From Evansella sp. LMS18 (GTDB taxonomy: Bacteria; Bacillota; Bacilli; Bacillales; Salisediminibacteriaceae): a stretch of 64,000 nucleotides of DNA. The notes under the pieces were generated by a model. The model saw nothing but the letters and a program-made list of their open reading frames with translations. It searched no databases and had not been told where the DNA came from. Below are positions 1-12,099 of the stretch, piece after piece. Numbering within the stretch: the stretch's first letter is position 1; each line of letters begins with the position of its first letter. A program made the translations under genes and the position numbers. Location: positions 2,604,001-2,668,000 of the forward strand of contig NZ_CP093301.1 of assembly GCF_024362785.1 (NCBI RefSeq), given 5' to 3'.

Positions 1-1059
<1,059 letters not shown>

Positions 1060-1304
1060 AAGGAGCTTAAAAGGCTCATACCTTTTTAAAGCTTCGCTTG
1101 GTACTTTTTGTTTAGTTTTGAGAGGTCATACTCTCAAAAATGATTTTCCTCTTTCCAGAGGAAGGTTATTCTTTTGCCCTTTGAAAACTGGATAACGATT
1201 AACTGATTGATGATCACCGGTTGTTTCAATTAAAAGTGCAAACTTTTATCGAGTACAACCGAGTGTCTTAGATAAGGCTAAATGTAGACGCCATTTTTTA
1301 ACAT
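1060..1304 (+). other. 16S-23S internal transcribed spacer without tRNA
   Basis: About 245 bp between the rRNA genes. No tRNA cloverleaf, and no tRNA-Ile or tRNA-Ala sequence, can be seen, so this is a short-spacer operon. It has the usual Bacillus-type stretch reading TTTGAAAACTGGATAACG ahead of the 23S. A similar AGTTATCCAGTTTTGAGAGG stretch sits between 23S and 5S, as expected for paired processing stems. Confidence 0.85.
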
Positions 1305-4238
<2,934 letters not shown>

Positions 4239-4312
4239 ATTTGTCTTACTAAGCAAGATTGTCAATCAGAAAAAGTTATCCAGTTTTGAGAGGGCAACCT
4301 TTCAACTTCATA

Positions 4313-4430
4313 GTCCAGTGACGATAGCGAAGAGGCCACACCCGTTCCCATGCCGAACACGGTAGTTAAGCTCTTCAGCGCCGATGGTAGTTGGGGGCTC
4401 TCCCCCTGTGAGAGTAGGACGCCGCTGGGC
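4313..4430 (+). rRNA. 5S ribosomal RNA
   Basis: About 118 nt with the conserved core CCCGTTCCCATGCCGAACAC and CCCCCTGTGAGAGTAGGACG. The 5' end (CCAGTG, 4315-4320) pairs with the 3' end (CGCTGG), closing helix I. It is the third gene of the rRNA operon and is followed directly by a terminator. Confidence 0.96.
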
Positions 4431-4435
4431 AAATG

Positions 4436-4468
4436 AAAGACATTCTCTTTTGAGGGTGTCTTTTTTTT
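4436..4468 (+). terminator. rRNA operon terminator
   Basis: AAAGACA at 4436-4442 pairs with TGTCTTT at 4457-4463 and is followed by a run of T. It lies just downstream of 5S and ends the rRNA transcript. Confidence 0.8.
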
Positions 4469-4504
4469 GTGCTTCTGCACCGAAAAAGTAACAAATTTCT
4501 GAAG

Positions 4505-4612
4505 TTGGCGTGATAAGGACTGAGTTTGGCGCGTTTACTTGATATTTCGGCGCGATAAAGTACAAGTTCCGCGTGATATATCCTCTGTTTCGCGTGATAA
4601 GTCCAGAGGATG
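4505..4612. repeat. Five-copy 21-bp phased repeat (family A)
   Basis: The motif GCG(T/C)GATA or a variant starts at 4508, 4529, 4550, 4571 and 4592, an exact 21-bp period. The second copy is degenerate (GCGCGTTTA). On the minus strand the unit begins TTATC(A/G)CGC followed by A-rich and then variable bases. No gene lies here. The period equals two helical turns, which gives an iteron-like look. The same general motif (TTATCGGCGA) recurs at 40.6 kb. Confidence 0.7.
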
Positions 4613-4761
4613 CCAGACGCTTAGAGACAGATAACAATGTATTTATAAATAGAAGAAAGCAACTTTTACATATGGAAAATGCAAAAAATAAAAATTGACC
4701 GGCGTGTTGGATTGTTTGACTAAGCGAGGAAGATAAGGATTTGAAAACCGGCAGTTAATTC

Positions 4762-5005
4762 AACGTGGCACTTCTGAACCCGGTCCCAGTGAACCCGGTC
4801 CGCCGGTGCCACGTTGCGGGAAGGAGTATGAGTGAGGAAACGGGAGAAAAATCTATCTCATCAAGGTGGTACCGCTGAACCCGGTTCCAGTGAACCCGGT
4901 CCGCCGGTGCCACGTTGCGGGAAAGAGTATGAGTGAGGAAACGGGAGAAAAAGCCCCATATCATGGTGGCACCGCTGAACCCGGTCCATCTGAACCCAGT
5001 CCAGT
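4762..5005. repeat. Palindromic direct repeat, about 2.4 copies (family B)
   Basis: Two near-identical units of about 88 bp (4762-4850 and 4864-4952) and a partial third (4964-5004). Each begins with a GTGGCAC-like arm and carries the matching GGTGCCAC arm about 40 bp on. Between the arms are two copies of GAACCCGGTC. The unit then ends GAGTATGAGTGAGGAAACGG. Each full unit can fold into one long hairpin. The repeat sits between the converging rRNA operon and the N-formylglutamate amidohydrolase operon. The rest of 4470-5030 shows no gene. Confidence 0.75.
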
Positions 5006-5032
5006 CCTTTTCCCTCCCTCAGCTTCCTTGGT

Positions 5033-5063
5033 AAAAAAAACTGGAGGGCAGTAAGCCCTCCAG
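5033..5063 (-). terminator. Terminator of the ggt/ATP-grasp/FGase operon
   Basis: CTGGAGGGC and GCCCTCCAG form a perfect 9-bp stem at 5041-5063. On the minus strand it is followed by a T-tract (the A run at 5033-5040), right after the stop of the 5081-5908 gene. Confidence 0.85.
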
Positions 5064-5080
5064 TGTATGCACCCACCTGT

Positions 5081-5908
5081 TTATTCTGTTAACTCGTTAA
5101 AAGCTTCATATAAAATGTCCCTGATCTTTGTCAGGTGGCGGAGATCAGCTTCTTCAGGGATGACAGAGGCTGGGTTTGCTGCATTTTTTAAGTACAGTGA
5201 TCGGTTTATTTCCAGCTGAATCCAGGGGATGGTTCCTCTGTTTCCATGATATCGGGTTATATAGCCTCCTCTAAAGGGTGTATTAATAGATACTAGAGAA
5301 GTATGCCCTTGTGTCCCTTCAAAGCCGCGGAATTTTTTCTCGAGTATGCCTTTAAATTTTTGCATCAGCTCTGGGGGAGCCGTAACAGGCTCTCCGTTTG
5401 CTTCACCGGTACTCGATCCTCTGTTGCTGATACAAAAAAGAGGGCGCTGCTCCCAGCCTTTTTTGTCCGGGGCAGGACCGGTTTCAAGCATGGTGTGGCA
5501 GTCTATCCCGAGCTTAACGGCCGGGTTGGCAGTAGCCTGTTCCAGCCGTTTGTGAAAAGGGATATAATACTCTCTGATCAAATTATCAATCTCTATGCCG
5601 TTAAGTCCCTCCGGTGTAAGCCATACCTGTTTGTTTTCAACAGATAGGGTTTTTACTAGGCCATCCGGGTTGTCAGGTGGCCGGTCATTTAATGACCTGT
5701 TCATATCTAATGAGATTCTGGCTATTTCTGTATCAGCATATTCTTCTGCCAGGTCCTTAAAATCATAAAGGTCCTGAGACCAGGTGTCGCAGTCAAGGAG
5801 AATTTCTTCCTTTGTTAAGAGGCATTTCCTTAAAAGTTCCTCCGGGATGACAACACCACCGTGAGGTACTGATATTACAAGCGGAAGTTTCCGTCTCTGC
5901 TCGGTCAT
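5081..5908 (-). CDS. N-formylglutamate amidohydrolase family protein
   Basis: A 275-residue protein of the N-formylglutamate amidohydrolase (FGase) family, zinc amidases that hydrolyse N-acyl amino acids such as N-formyl-glutamate. Seen: the N-terminal SVPHGG motif (about residues 13-18), the DxW/DLYDFKD and DMNRSLND region, and the later IDCHTM motif, all typical of the family. It has no signal peptide and should be cytoplasmic. It is the last gene of a minus-strand operon: its ATG follows the stop of the ATP-grasp gene by three bases, and a terminator follows it. No histidine-degradation (hut) genes are nearby, so the classical role in histidine breakdown is not supported. The context points to a gamma-glutamyl or N-acyl peptide substrate, which is inference. 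Confidence 0.85.
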   Translation of the reverse strand: MTEQRRKLPLVISVPHGGVVIPEELLRKCLLTKEEILLDCDTWSQDLYDFKDLAEEYADTEIARISLDMNRSLNDRPPDNPDGLVKTLSVENKQVWLTPEGLNGIEIDNLIREYYIPFHKRLEQATANPAVKLGIDCHTMLETGPAPDKKGWEQRPLFCISNRGSSTGEANGEPVTAPPELMQKFKGILEKKFRGFEGTQGHTSLVSINTPFRGGYITRYHGNRGTIPWIQLEINRSLYLKNAANPASVIPEEADLRHLTKIRDILYEAFNELTE

Positions 5909-5911
5909 TAA

Positions 5912-8059
5912 TTATTGCTCCAGCAGAAACAGAGATAATAATAATGATCGCTGAATCAGTTCGCTGCGGTGGATTGCTTCATTTGGCGTATATAATCCTT
6001 TGCTTGCGGGAGCAAAGCCACAGACAACGGGTATATCAGCCTGGACTTCCCCTGCAGCGCTGGCCAGGAGGCTTGATTCCGTCCCGAACGGCAGATGCCA
6101 TTCCTCGCTTATCTGACGCAGCTGGCTGATAACTTCATTATTTTTTCGTCTCAGAAGGGGAGGTCTTTCTTCAATGGTTTCCACATAAGATTTCATCCCG
6201 CCTGAGCTTGATTTAAATGTTTCTCTTATTTCCTTTTCCGCTTCCTCCGCAAGTTTTTCATTAATATATGTGACCACGATAGTGGCAGTTACCCGGTGAG
6301 GAAGTAATACGCTGTATCTTTCTGAATGCACATCCTGAACCGCTATAGTGAGTTTTTTATCACGGCTGCTGATTTCCTTTAGCTTTTCCGTTTTCAGAAG
6401 AAAGCTGCTGAGAACATCCGCCTGTTTTGAATTTTTGCCTCCTACACGTAGTGGATCCCCTTCTACAGTGATGCTGTATTTTTTTGAACCTCTTCGCTGG
6501 TCGGCGACCTTTCCTTCGGTAAAACCAGGCTGGAGTACAATAACCTGTTTTGCTTCTGAGGCGGCTTTTCGTAAAGTGGAGCTGCTGTACCGCATTCCTC
6601 TTCCTTCATCAGAATAAAAGAGAACCCCGACTTTCTTTTTAGCCAGAAGCTTTTGTTCTTTAAGGGCATTCAGGGCAGTGAGCATAACTGTGAGCCCGCC
6701 TCTGCTTGAAGCGATACCTTCCCCGTAAATCCATTCTTGTTCAGTCCGGAACGGGATCGGGAACCCTTTTCGTTCTCCTGGTATATCGATAGGGAGAACA
6801 AGGAGGGTGCCGTCTTTAAATCCGGCTTTCGATTCCCATGTCCAGGCAGAACGGCCGTTAGTATATTCTTCGACAGCTCTCAATCCAAGCTTCTTGCACC
6901 GGTCATCGAGTCGTCTTCTGACCGTACTCAGGCCAACCGGATCCTGGGTCCAGCTGGAAAGGTTTGTCCATGATTTAAGGTCAGTTTCTATCTTATGCCG
7001 GTTCTGAGTGATGGAATTAAAGATTTCCAGCGGTTCTTTCGGTGTTTCGCCATCTGTATTATCAAGAAAGAACGGGCCGAAATAGCGTTCGTTAGTTATG
7101 TCGATTAACCTGTTCATTAAATCCGTGTAATTGAGGCCCATTTTATCTGCGGCATAAACAAATGAGCCGTCAGCGCCAAGGCTTGCCATCGAGTTAACTT
7201 CAAGAATATAAGGGTTCCCTTGTTTATCGATCCTGAAATCTACCCGGGCACTGTCATAGCAGCCCAGGGCATTGAATGTGTCAATGGCAAGTTGCTGGAT
7301 TTTTTTAGTTTCTTCCTCGGAAAGAGGAGCAGGGCAGACTTTTTCTACCGTCCTGCCGCTTTTATTTTTCTTATCCTCATAAGTGAAAATCTGCTCCCCT
7401 TCTCCAAATACGAGCTCGACTGGCGGGAGTGCTTCTACAGGATTGTTGCCGAGAAGCCCAACGTTCACTTCACGGCCTTCAATGTATTCTTCAACAAGAG
7501 TCGGCCCGTTAAAAGTCTCGTAAATTGTTTTTACCCCGTCTCTTAGTTCATCTTCGTTGTGGACAATCCTCAGGCCAAAGGAAACGGCCTCATCTTTCGG
7601 TTTTACAATAAGCGGATAGGTTAAATCTTCCGTTACCGGAGAGTCAGGCTTGTCCATTACCATGAATTTAGGTGTTGGAAGGCCCCTTTGGATTAAAATC
7701 ATTTTTGTAACGACTTTATCAAGGGCAAGCGCGTGAGTTTCCGGACCGGATCCCACATAAGGGATACCGAGCATTTCAAGAATGCCCGGTACATGCATAT
7801 AACGCCCTTTCCCCTGGATGCCGTAGCTAAGGTTAAAAACAAGTCCTGGTCTTTCCCCGGAAACAACAGAAGGCATGAACTCCTCCAGCTTGGAAATGAT
7901 ATTTTTATCCCCTTCAAATGTTTTGACCTGGTGTCCTCCTGAAACTAAGGCATCCTTGATGTTTTTAATCGTTTCAAGGCCGTATTTTTCCCGGTTCAAT
8001 GTTCCGAATAAATTAATGACTGCCTGGCTTTCACGGTTGTATACGATCGCTATCTTCAT
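5912..8059 (-). CDS. ATP-grasp (D-Ala-D-Ala ligase-like) fused to a degenerate M20 peptidase-like domain
   Basis: A 715-residue two-domain protein. Residues 1 to about 330 are an ATP-grasp ligase related to D-alanine-D-alanine ligase. Visible signs are YPLIVKPKDEAVSFG (about 148-162), the VEEYIEGREVNV segment (about 189-200) and the metal-binding LEVNSMASLG end (about 286-295). Residues from about 400 follow the M20 peptidase pattern, but every usual metal ligand is changed: the HxD motif reads PID (424-426), the GxGxxDxKG motif reads GEGIASSRGG, and the C-terminal HTPNE reads YTPNE. The second half is therefore probably a non-catalytic binding or dimerisation domain. The ATG overlaps the end of the gamma-glutamyltransferase gene by about 29 bp, which indicates coupled expression. 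A likely role is ligating an amino acid or peptide in the cytoplasm; the substrate is unknown. Confidence 0.85.
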   Translation of the reverse strand: MKIAIVYNRESQAVINLFGTLNREKYGLETIKNIKDALVSGGHQVKTFEGDKNIISKLEEFMPSVVSGERPGLVFNLSYGIQGKGRYMHVPGILEMLGIPYVGSGPETHALALDKVVTKMILIQRGLPTPKFMVMDKPDSPVTEDLTYPLIVKPKDEAVSFGLRIVHNEDELRDGVKTIYETFNGPTLVEEYIEGREVNVGLLGNNPVEALPPVELVFGEGEQIFTYEDKKNKSGRTVEKVCPAPLSEEETKKIQQLAIDTFNALGCYDSARVDFRIDKQGNPYILEVNSMASLGADGSFVYAADKMGLNYTDLMNRLIDITNERYFGPFFLDNTDGETPKEPLEIFNSITQNRHKIETDLKSWTNLSSWTQDPVGLSTVRRRLDDRCKKLGLRAVEEYTNGRSAWTWESKAGFKDGTLLVLPIDIPGERKGFPIPFRTEQEWIYGEGIASSRGGLTVMLTALNALKEQKLLAKKKVGVLFYSDEGRGMRYSSSTLRKAASEAKQVIVLQPGFTEGKVADQRRGSKKYSITVEGDPLRVGGKNSKQADVLSSFLLKTEKLKEISSRDKKLTIAVQDVHSERYSVLLPHRVTATIVVTYINEKLAEEAEKEIRETFKSSSGGMKSYVETIEERPPLLRRKNNEVISQLRQISEEWHLPFGTESSLLASAAGEVQADIPVVCGFAPASKGLYTPNEAIHRSELIQRSLLLSLFLLEQ

Positions 8060-9695
8060 TTTTGATAAAACCCTCCATTATCTTTAATGATGCAGGTCCT
8101 CTGGCTGTACCGTCTCTTCGCGGGTCGGCTACTCCAAAAAATTCTTCGCCTTCGGTATCCGGGAATTCCACACCCTGGACACAGCCTAAGTAAAAGCTGT
8201 AGGCTCCCCGTTTCTTTAATTCAAAACCGGTAATATTCAATGCGTGCAATACTTCTTCGTTAAATCTGCTTTTCTCAATTAACAGCTTCCCTGTATCAGA
8301 GGAATGAAATCTTGGTGCGGATATTGCATGGTCCAGTGTTTCATTTCTGTCGGCAAGCTTGGTTATAACCTGGGCAAGAGAGGTGGAAATGCGGCTGCTT
8401 CCGGGACTCCCCAGCAGAAATTTAGGCCTGCCGTTTTTGAATAAAAGAACTGGCGCTACACTGCTCCACGGTTTTCCTCCCGGCAGGAGGTGATATGGAT
8501 GTGCCATATTTTTATAATCAAAGGCACTCATATAATTGTTATAGAAAAAGCCAAGTCCGTCTGCCATCGTTTTACTTCCGAACACAAGTTCAATAGACTG
8601 GGTAATCCCTACAGCGTTGCCGTCTTTATCAGCTACCGATAAATGTGTTGTTTCCCCGGATGTAAGTGGCGGAGCGAATTCTTCCTGCAGGGAAGTCCTG
8701 CCTATTTTAGTAATCAGTTCTGTTAGTTCTTTCGCATAGTCCTTGTCGAGCATGAATTTATTCAGAGACTGCAAAAAATAGTCAGGATGGATAGGCACCC
8801 TTTGCCTGTCGGTTAAAGCAAACTGAAACGCAAGCGCAGATATTACAGCCCCTGCCGTTTCCTCTGTGTGAAGCATTTCAGGTGGAAATCCTTCAAGAGT
8901 GTTCAGGATTTGCACTAATACTCTTCCGGCTCCCGGGGGAGGAAAAGTATAAAGGTCGTAATCTCTGTAACTTCCTGTTAGCACCTCACGCTCCACTGGA
9001 ATCGGGATTTGACAGAGGTCTGCATCGGTGATGAGCCCATCTCTTTTTTTCATATCTTTTACGATCTTTTTCCCTATCGTACCGATATAAAAATCCTGCC
9101 ATCCGTTTTTAACCATCGTTTCCAGGGTGTTTGCCAGCTCGGGCTGAAAAATTGTTGCCCGTGTCGGCATGGGCTTGCCATTTTTGAAAAAGTTTTTAAC
9201 TATGGAAGGGTCTTTTCTTAAATGTTCTTCTTCTTTCTTTATTAAGCGGTGTATGAGCGGCGAGACAATAATTCCTTCTCTGGCAGCCTGTATAGCAGGT
9301 TCAGCTGCTTCAGCGAAGGTGAGTTTTCCGTATTTGTCCTGAAGATACCCCAATGTGGCCGGAGTGGAAGGGACAGTGGATGATTTCAGGCCGAATTTAA
9401 TAGGCTTATTTGGTGTCTTCATGGGCTGGACCTTAAAAGGAGCTCGTGAAGATCCATCCAGTGCGAAAACCCGGCCTTCTTCTTTTAAGTAAACAAGGGC
9501 CATGGTCTGCCCGCCGAGACCGGATGCCTGAGGCTCTGTTACTCCTAAACAGAGTGCAGAAGCAACAGCGGCATCAACAGCATTTCCTCCCTTTTCAAGC
9601 ATGCGAACCCCTGCTTCTGTGGCTGGGCCGGAAGCGGTAGAAACCATACCGAAAATATTTTTATCCGAGGATATCTTCTTTTTTGAAGTTTTCAT
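8031..9695 (-). CDS. Gamma-glutamyltransferase family protein, cytoplasmic (YwrD-like)
   Basis: A 554-residue member of the gamma-glutamyltranspeptidase family, an Ntn-hydrolase that self-cleaves and transfers or hydrolyses gamma-glutamyl groups. Seen: the N-terminal GGNAVDAAVASALCLGVTEP block, the autoprocessing site GETTHLSVADKDGNAVG with its presumed catalytic Thr at about residue 349, and the later HPYHLLPGGKPWSS and LGSPGSSRI oxyanion region. There is no signal peptide, unlike secreted Ggt, so it resembles the cytoplasmic YwrD group. I chose the ATG at 9695 because a GGAGA site precedes it by about 7 bases. An upstream in-frame ATG at 9752 has no ribosome site and a non-conserved leader. 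It is the first gene of the operon with the ATP-grasp and FGase genes. Confidence 0.88.
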   Translation of the reverse strand: MKTSKKKISSDKNIFGMVSTASGPATEAGVRMLEKGGNAVDAAVASALCLGVTEPQASGLGGQTMALVYLKEEGRVFALDGSSRAPFKVQPMKTPNKPIKFGLKSSTVPSTPATLGYLQDKYGKLTFAEAAEPAIQAAREGIIVSPLIHRLIKKEEEHLRKDPSIVKNFFKNGKPMPTRATIFQPELANTLETMVKNGWQDFYIGTIGKKIVKDMKKRDGLITDADLCQIPIPVEREVLTGSYRDYDLYTFPPPGAGRVLVQILNTLEGFPPEMLHTEETAGAVISALAFQFALTDRQRVPIHPDYFLQSLNKFMLDKDYAKELTELITKIGRTSLQEEFAPPLTSGETTHLSVADKDGNAVGITQSIELVFGSKTMADGLGFFYNNYMSAFDYKNMAHPYHLLPGGKPWSSVAPVLLFKNGRPKFLLGSPGSSRISTSLAQVITKLADRNETLDHAISAPRFHSSDTGKLLIEKSRFNEEVLHALNITGFELKKRGAYSFYLGCVQGVEFPDTEGEEFFGVADPRRDGTARGPASLKIMEGFIKNEDSDRIQP

Positions 9696-9906
9696 CGTTG
9701 ATCTCCATTCATATATGAAGTAAAAATGCAACTGTTTCGAATATTTTATCACATAGAAGGGCTGGAGGGAGAAGAAGTTTGTGAGGTTTTTCAGAAAAAA
9801 TCAAACTATTACGAAATCGCGGTTTAAGTAATTATCATCAAGGGATGATACAATAATGAAAAAGTATTTTTGAGAGGGAAAAAATTGTGGCAAGGGGTGT
9901 TGTACG

Positions 9907-11034
9907 ATGCGTTTTGAGACAAAAAATGTACATTTTCAGGAAAAGCTGGATTCAAAGGAAATCAGTAAAGCTAAACCAATCTATCAGACATCTGCATTTG
10001 CGTTCAATGATTTAGATGATATGGAAAGCTTCTTCAGCGGGGAAAAATCCTATATGTATACCCGGATGGGAAATCCGAATACCGATGATCTCAGCAAAGG
10101 TGTTGCGGACCTGGAAGGAGCGGAAATGGGTGCGGCGTCTTCGTCGGGGATTTCGGCGATACTGGCCGGCGTTCTTGCTGTCGCTAAAGCAGGTGATCAT
10201 ATTGTTGCGACGGAGGATCTGTATGGCGGTACATACCAGCTTTTTGCAAAAGAACTCCCGGACTTCGGAATCGAAGTAAGTTTCGCTGATTTTTCTGATC
10301 TAAAGGATGTAGAGGATAATATAAAAGATAATACTGTTTTAATTTACACAGAATCCATCACAAATCCGCTGCTTCGGATTGAAAATCTGGAGGAGGTTGT
10401 AAAGCTTGCGAAGAAACACAGTCTGAAAACAATGGTGGACAATACATTCGCAACGCCTTATCTGATCAGGCCCCACGAAGCTGGCGTGGATCTTGTAGTA
10501 CACAGTGCGACGAAATATATCGGAGGGCATAGTGATCTTTCAGCCGGAGTCGTGACAGGAAGCAAGGAATTGATGAAAAAGGTTCGGGGACGCATCACAA
10601 ACCTCGGCAGCAATCTTGGACCGTTCGACGGGTGGCTTGGAAGCCGCGGGCTCAAGACACTGAGTCTAAGGATGGAGCGTCAAAGCGCTAACGCTGCTGC
10701 TTTGGCCGCTTCTTTGACAGAAGATAAAAATATCGAAAAAGTGTATTATCCGGAAAATGTATCTGCACGCGGCAACGGAGCAATAGTGACGATAGTTCTT
10801 GCAGAAAATGTAGATGTTCACGAGTTTTTCAGAAAGCTAAGCTGGGTGAAAGTCGTTCCTACATTAGCGGGAGTGGAGACCTCAGTAACTCATCCGGTGG
10901 GGACTTCCCACCGTCCCGTTCCTAAAAAAACACGGGAAAAGCTCGGTGTTACCTATTCAATGGTCCGCATCTCTGTGGGTATTGAGGATAAAGAAGATAT
11001 CATCGAAGTGTTTAAACAGGCGCTTGAAGGATAG
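9907..11034 (+). CDS. Cys/Met metabolism PLP-dependent enzyme (cystathionine gamma-lyase/synthase family)
   Basis: A 375-residue transsulfuration-family PLP enzyme. The PLP lysine is K203 in HSATKYIGGHSD. The YTRMGNPNTDDL and YGGTY motifs that bind the cofactor phosphate are also present, as is the C-terminal VGIEDKEDIIE. Family members carry out gamma- or beta-elimination or gamma-replacement on cystathionine, methionine or O-acylhomoserine. The exact reaction cannot be told from sequence. It stands alone between the divergent ggt operon and the 51-bp repeat array, with AAGGGGTG about 9 bases before its ATG. No methionine genes or S-box leader are visible beside it. Confidence 0.88.
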   Translation: MRFETKNVHFQEKLDSKEISKAKPIYQTSAFAFNDLDDMESFFSGEKSYMYTRMGNPNTDDLSKGVADLEGAEMGAASSSGISAILAGVLAVAKAGDHIVATEDLYGGTYQLFAKELPDFGIEVSFADFSDLKDVEDNIKDNTVLIYTESITNPLLRIENLEEVVKLAKKHSLKTMVDNTFATPYLIRPHEAGVDLVVHSATKYIGGHSDLSAGVVTGSKELMKKVRGRITNLGSNLGPFDGWLGSRGLKTLSLRMERQSANAAALAASLTEDKNIEKVYYPENVSARGNGAIVTIVLAENVDVHEFFRKLSWVKVVPTLAGVETSVTHPVGTSHRPVPKKTREKLGVTYSMVRISVGIEDKEDIIEVFKQALEG

Positions 11035-11215
11035 TAAAGTACTTATTAATATTGTTGGAAAACTGGTCGTCTGCATGTAATGTGCAGGCGGCTTGTGCTT
11101 GTTCTATTCTTTAGGAAATAAATTTCCCACGTTAAACAGACTCATCCTATGAGAAAATCAATATTTTCTGTTTCAGGAAGAGTAATCATGTTTCTCGCGG
11201 TGCACATTTCTTCAT
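11035..11215. other. Intergenic gap before the repeat array
   Basis: No gene is seen. A weak inverted repeat (GTCTGCA near 11069 and TGCAGGC near 11084) may be the end signal of the preceding gene, but no T-tract follows it. Confidence 0.3.
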
Positions 11216-12006
11216 TCGTTCCCTCGCGGAGGAGATCCGTCAAGTCAGGGAACGAATCAAGCACATTCTTTCCCTCACGGAGGAGATCCGTCAAGTCAGG
11301 GAACGAATCAAGCACATTCGTTCCCTCACGGAGGAAATCTATCAAGTCAGGGAACGAATCAAGCACATTCGTTCCCTCACGGAGGAAATCTATCAAGTCA
11401 GGGAACGAATCAAGCACATTCGTTCCCTCACGGAGGGAAAACTATCAAGTCAGGGAACGAATCAAGCACATTCGTTCCCTCACGGAGGAAATCCGTCGAG
11501 TCAGGGAACGAATCAAGCACATTCGTTCCCTCACGGAGGAGATCCGTCAAGTCAGGGAACGAATCAAGCACATTCGTTCCCTCGCGGAGGAGATCCGTCA
11601 AGTCAGGGAACGAATCAAGCACATTCGTTCCCTCACGGAGGAAATCCCTCAAGTCAGGGAACGAATCAAGCACATTCGTTCCCTCACGGAGGAAATCCGT
11701 CAAGTCAGGGAACGAATCAAGCACATTCGTTCCCTCACGGAGGAGATCCGTCGAGTCAGGGAACGAATCAAGCACATTCGTTCCCTCGCGGAGGGAAAAC
11801 TATCAAGTCAGGGAACGAATCAAGCACATTCGTTCCCTCACGGAGGAGATCCGTCAAGTCAGGGAACGAATCAAGCACATTCGTTCCCTCACGGAGGAAA
11901 TCCTTCAAGTCAGGGAACGAATCAAGCACATTCGTTCCCTCACGGAGGAGATCCGTCGAGTCAGGGAACGAATCAAGCACATTCGTTCCCTCACGGAGGA
12001 AATCTA
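11216..12006. repeat. 51-bp hairpin repeat array, left block, 15 copies (family C)
   Basis: Fifteen tandem copies of a unit of mostly 51 bp. Each unit has a perfect 10-bp hairpin (arms GGGAACGAAT and ATTCGTTCCC, 7-base loop CAAGCAC) and a 24-bp linker. The linker often holds a second small hairpin (ACGGA and TCCGT). Linkers vary at two or three positions only: GAAATCCGT, GAGATCCGT, GAAATCTAT. Two units are 52 bp. Because 51 is a multiple of three the array is open in several frames, but the 52-bp units shift the frame and no ribosome site is present, so I treat it as non-coding. Its right end is the left target duplication of an IS256-family insertion. Confidence 0.9.
11999..12006. repeat. 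Left 8-bp target-site duplication of the IS256-family element
   Basis: GAAATCTA here is repeated at 13386-13393 on the other side of the element. Joining the two flanks restores a normal array linker (GGAGGAAATCTATCAAGTC), which shows that the element inserted into the array. Confidence 0.85.
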
Positions 12007-12099
12007 GATAAAGTCCATATAATTGTGTAAAAAGAAAAGGTCATCATCAAGACCCGTGGTACAATGTTTTTCGACCAAGAAAAATAGCACACGGAGGTA

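Noticed and set aside
1060-1304. tRNA genes in the rRNA spacers or elsewhere in the window
   Set aside because: No cloverleaf with T-loop GGTTCGAATCC-like sequence was found by eye in the spacers or the longer gaps.
11149-12030. A 293-codon ORF with a repeated 17-residue unit (VRERIKHIRSLTEEIRQ-like), which could suggest a coiled-coil repeat protein
   Set aside because: The period of 51 bp makes any frame stay open. Two 52-bp units change the frame, both strands are open, the start lacks a ribosome site, and the IS interrupts it. Conservation follows the DNA hairpin, not a peptide.
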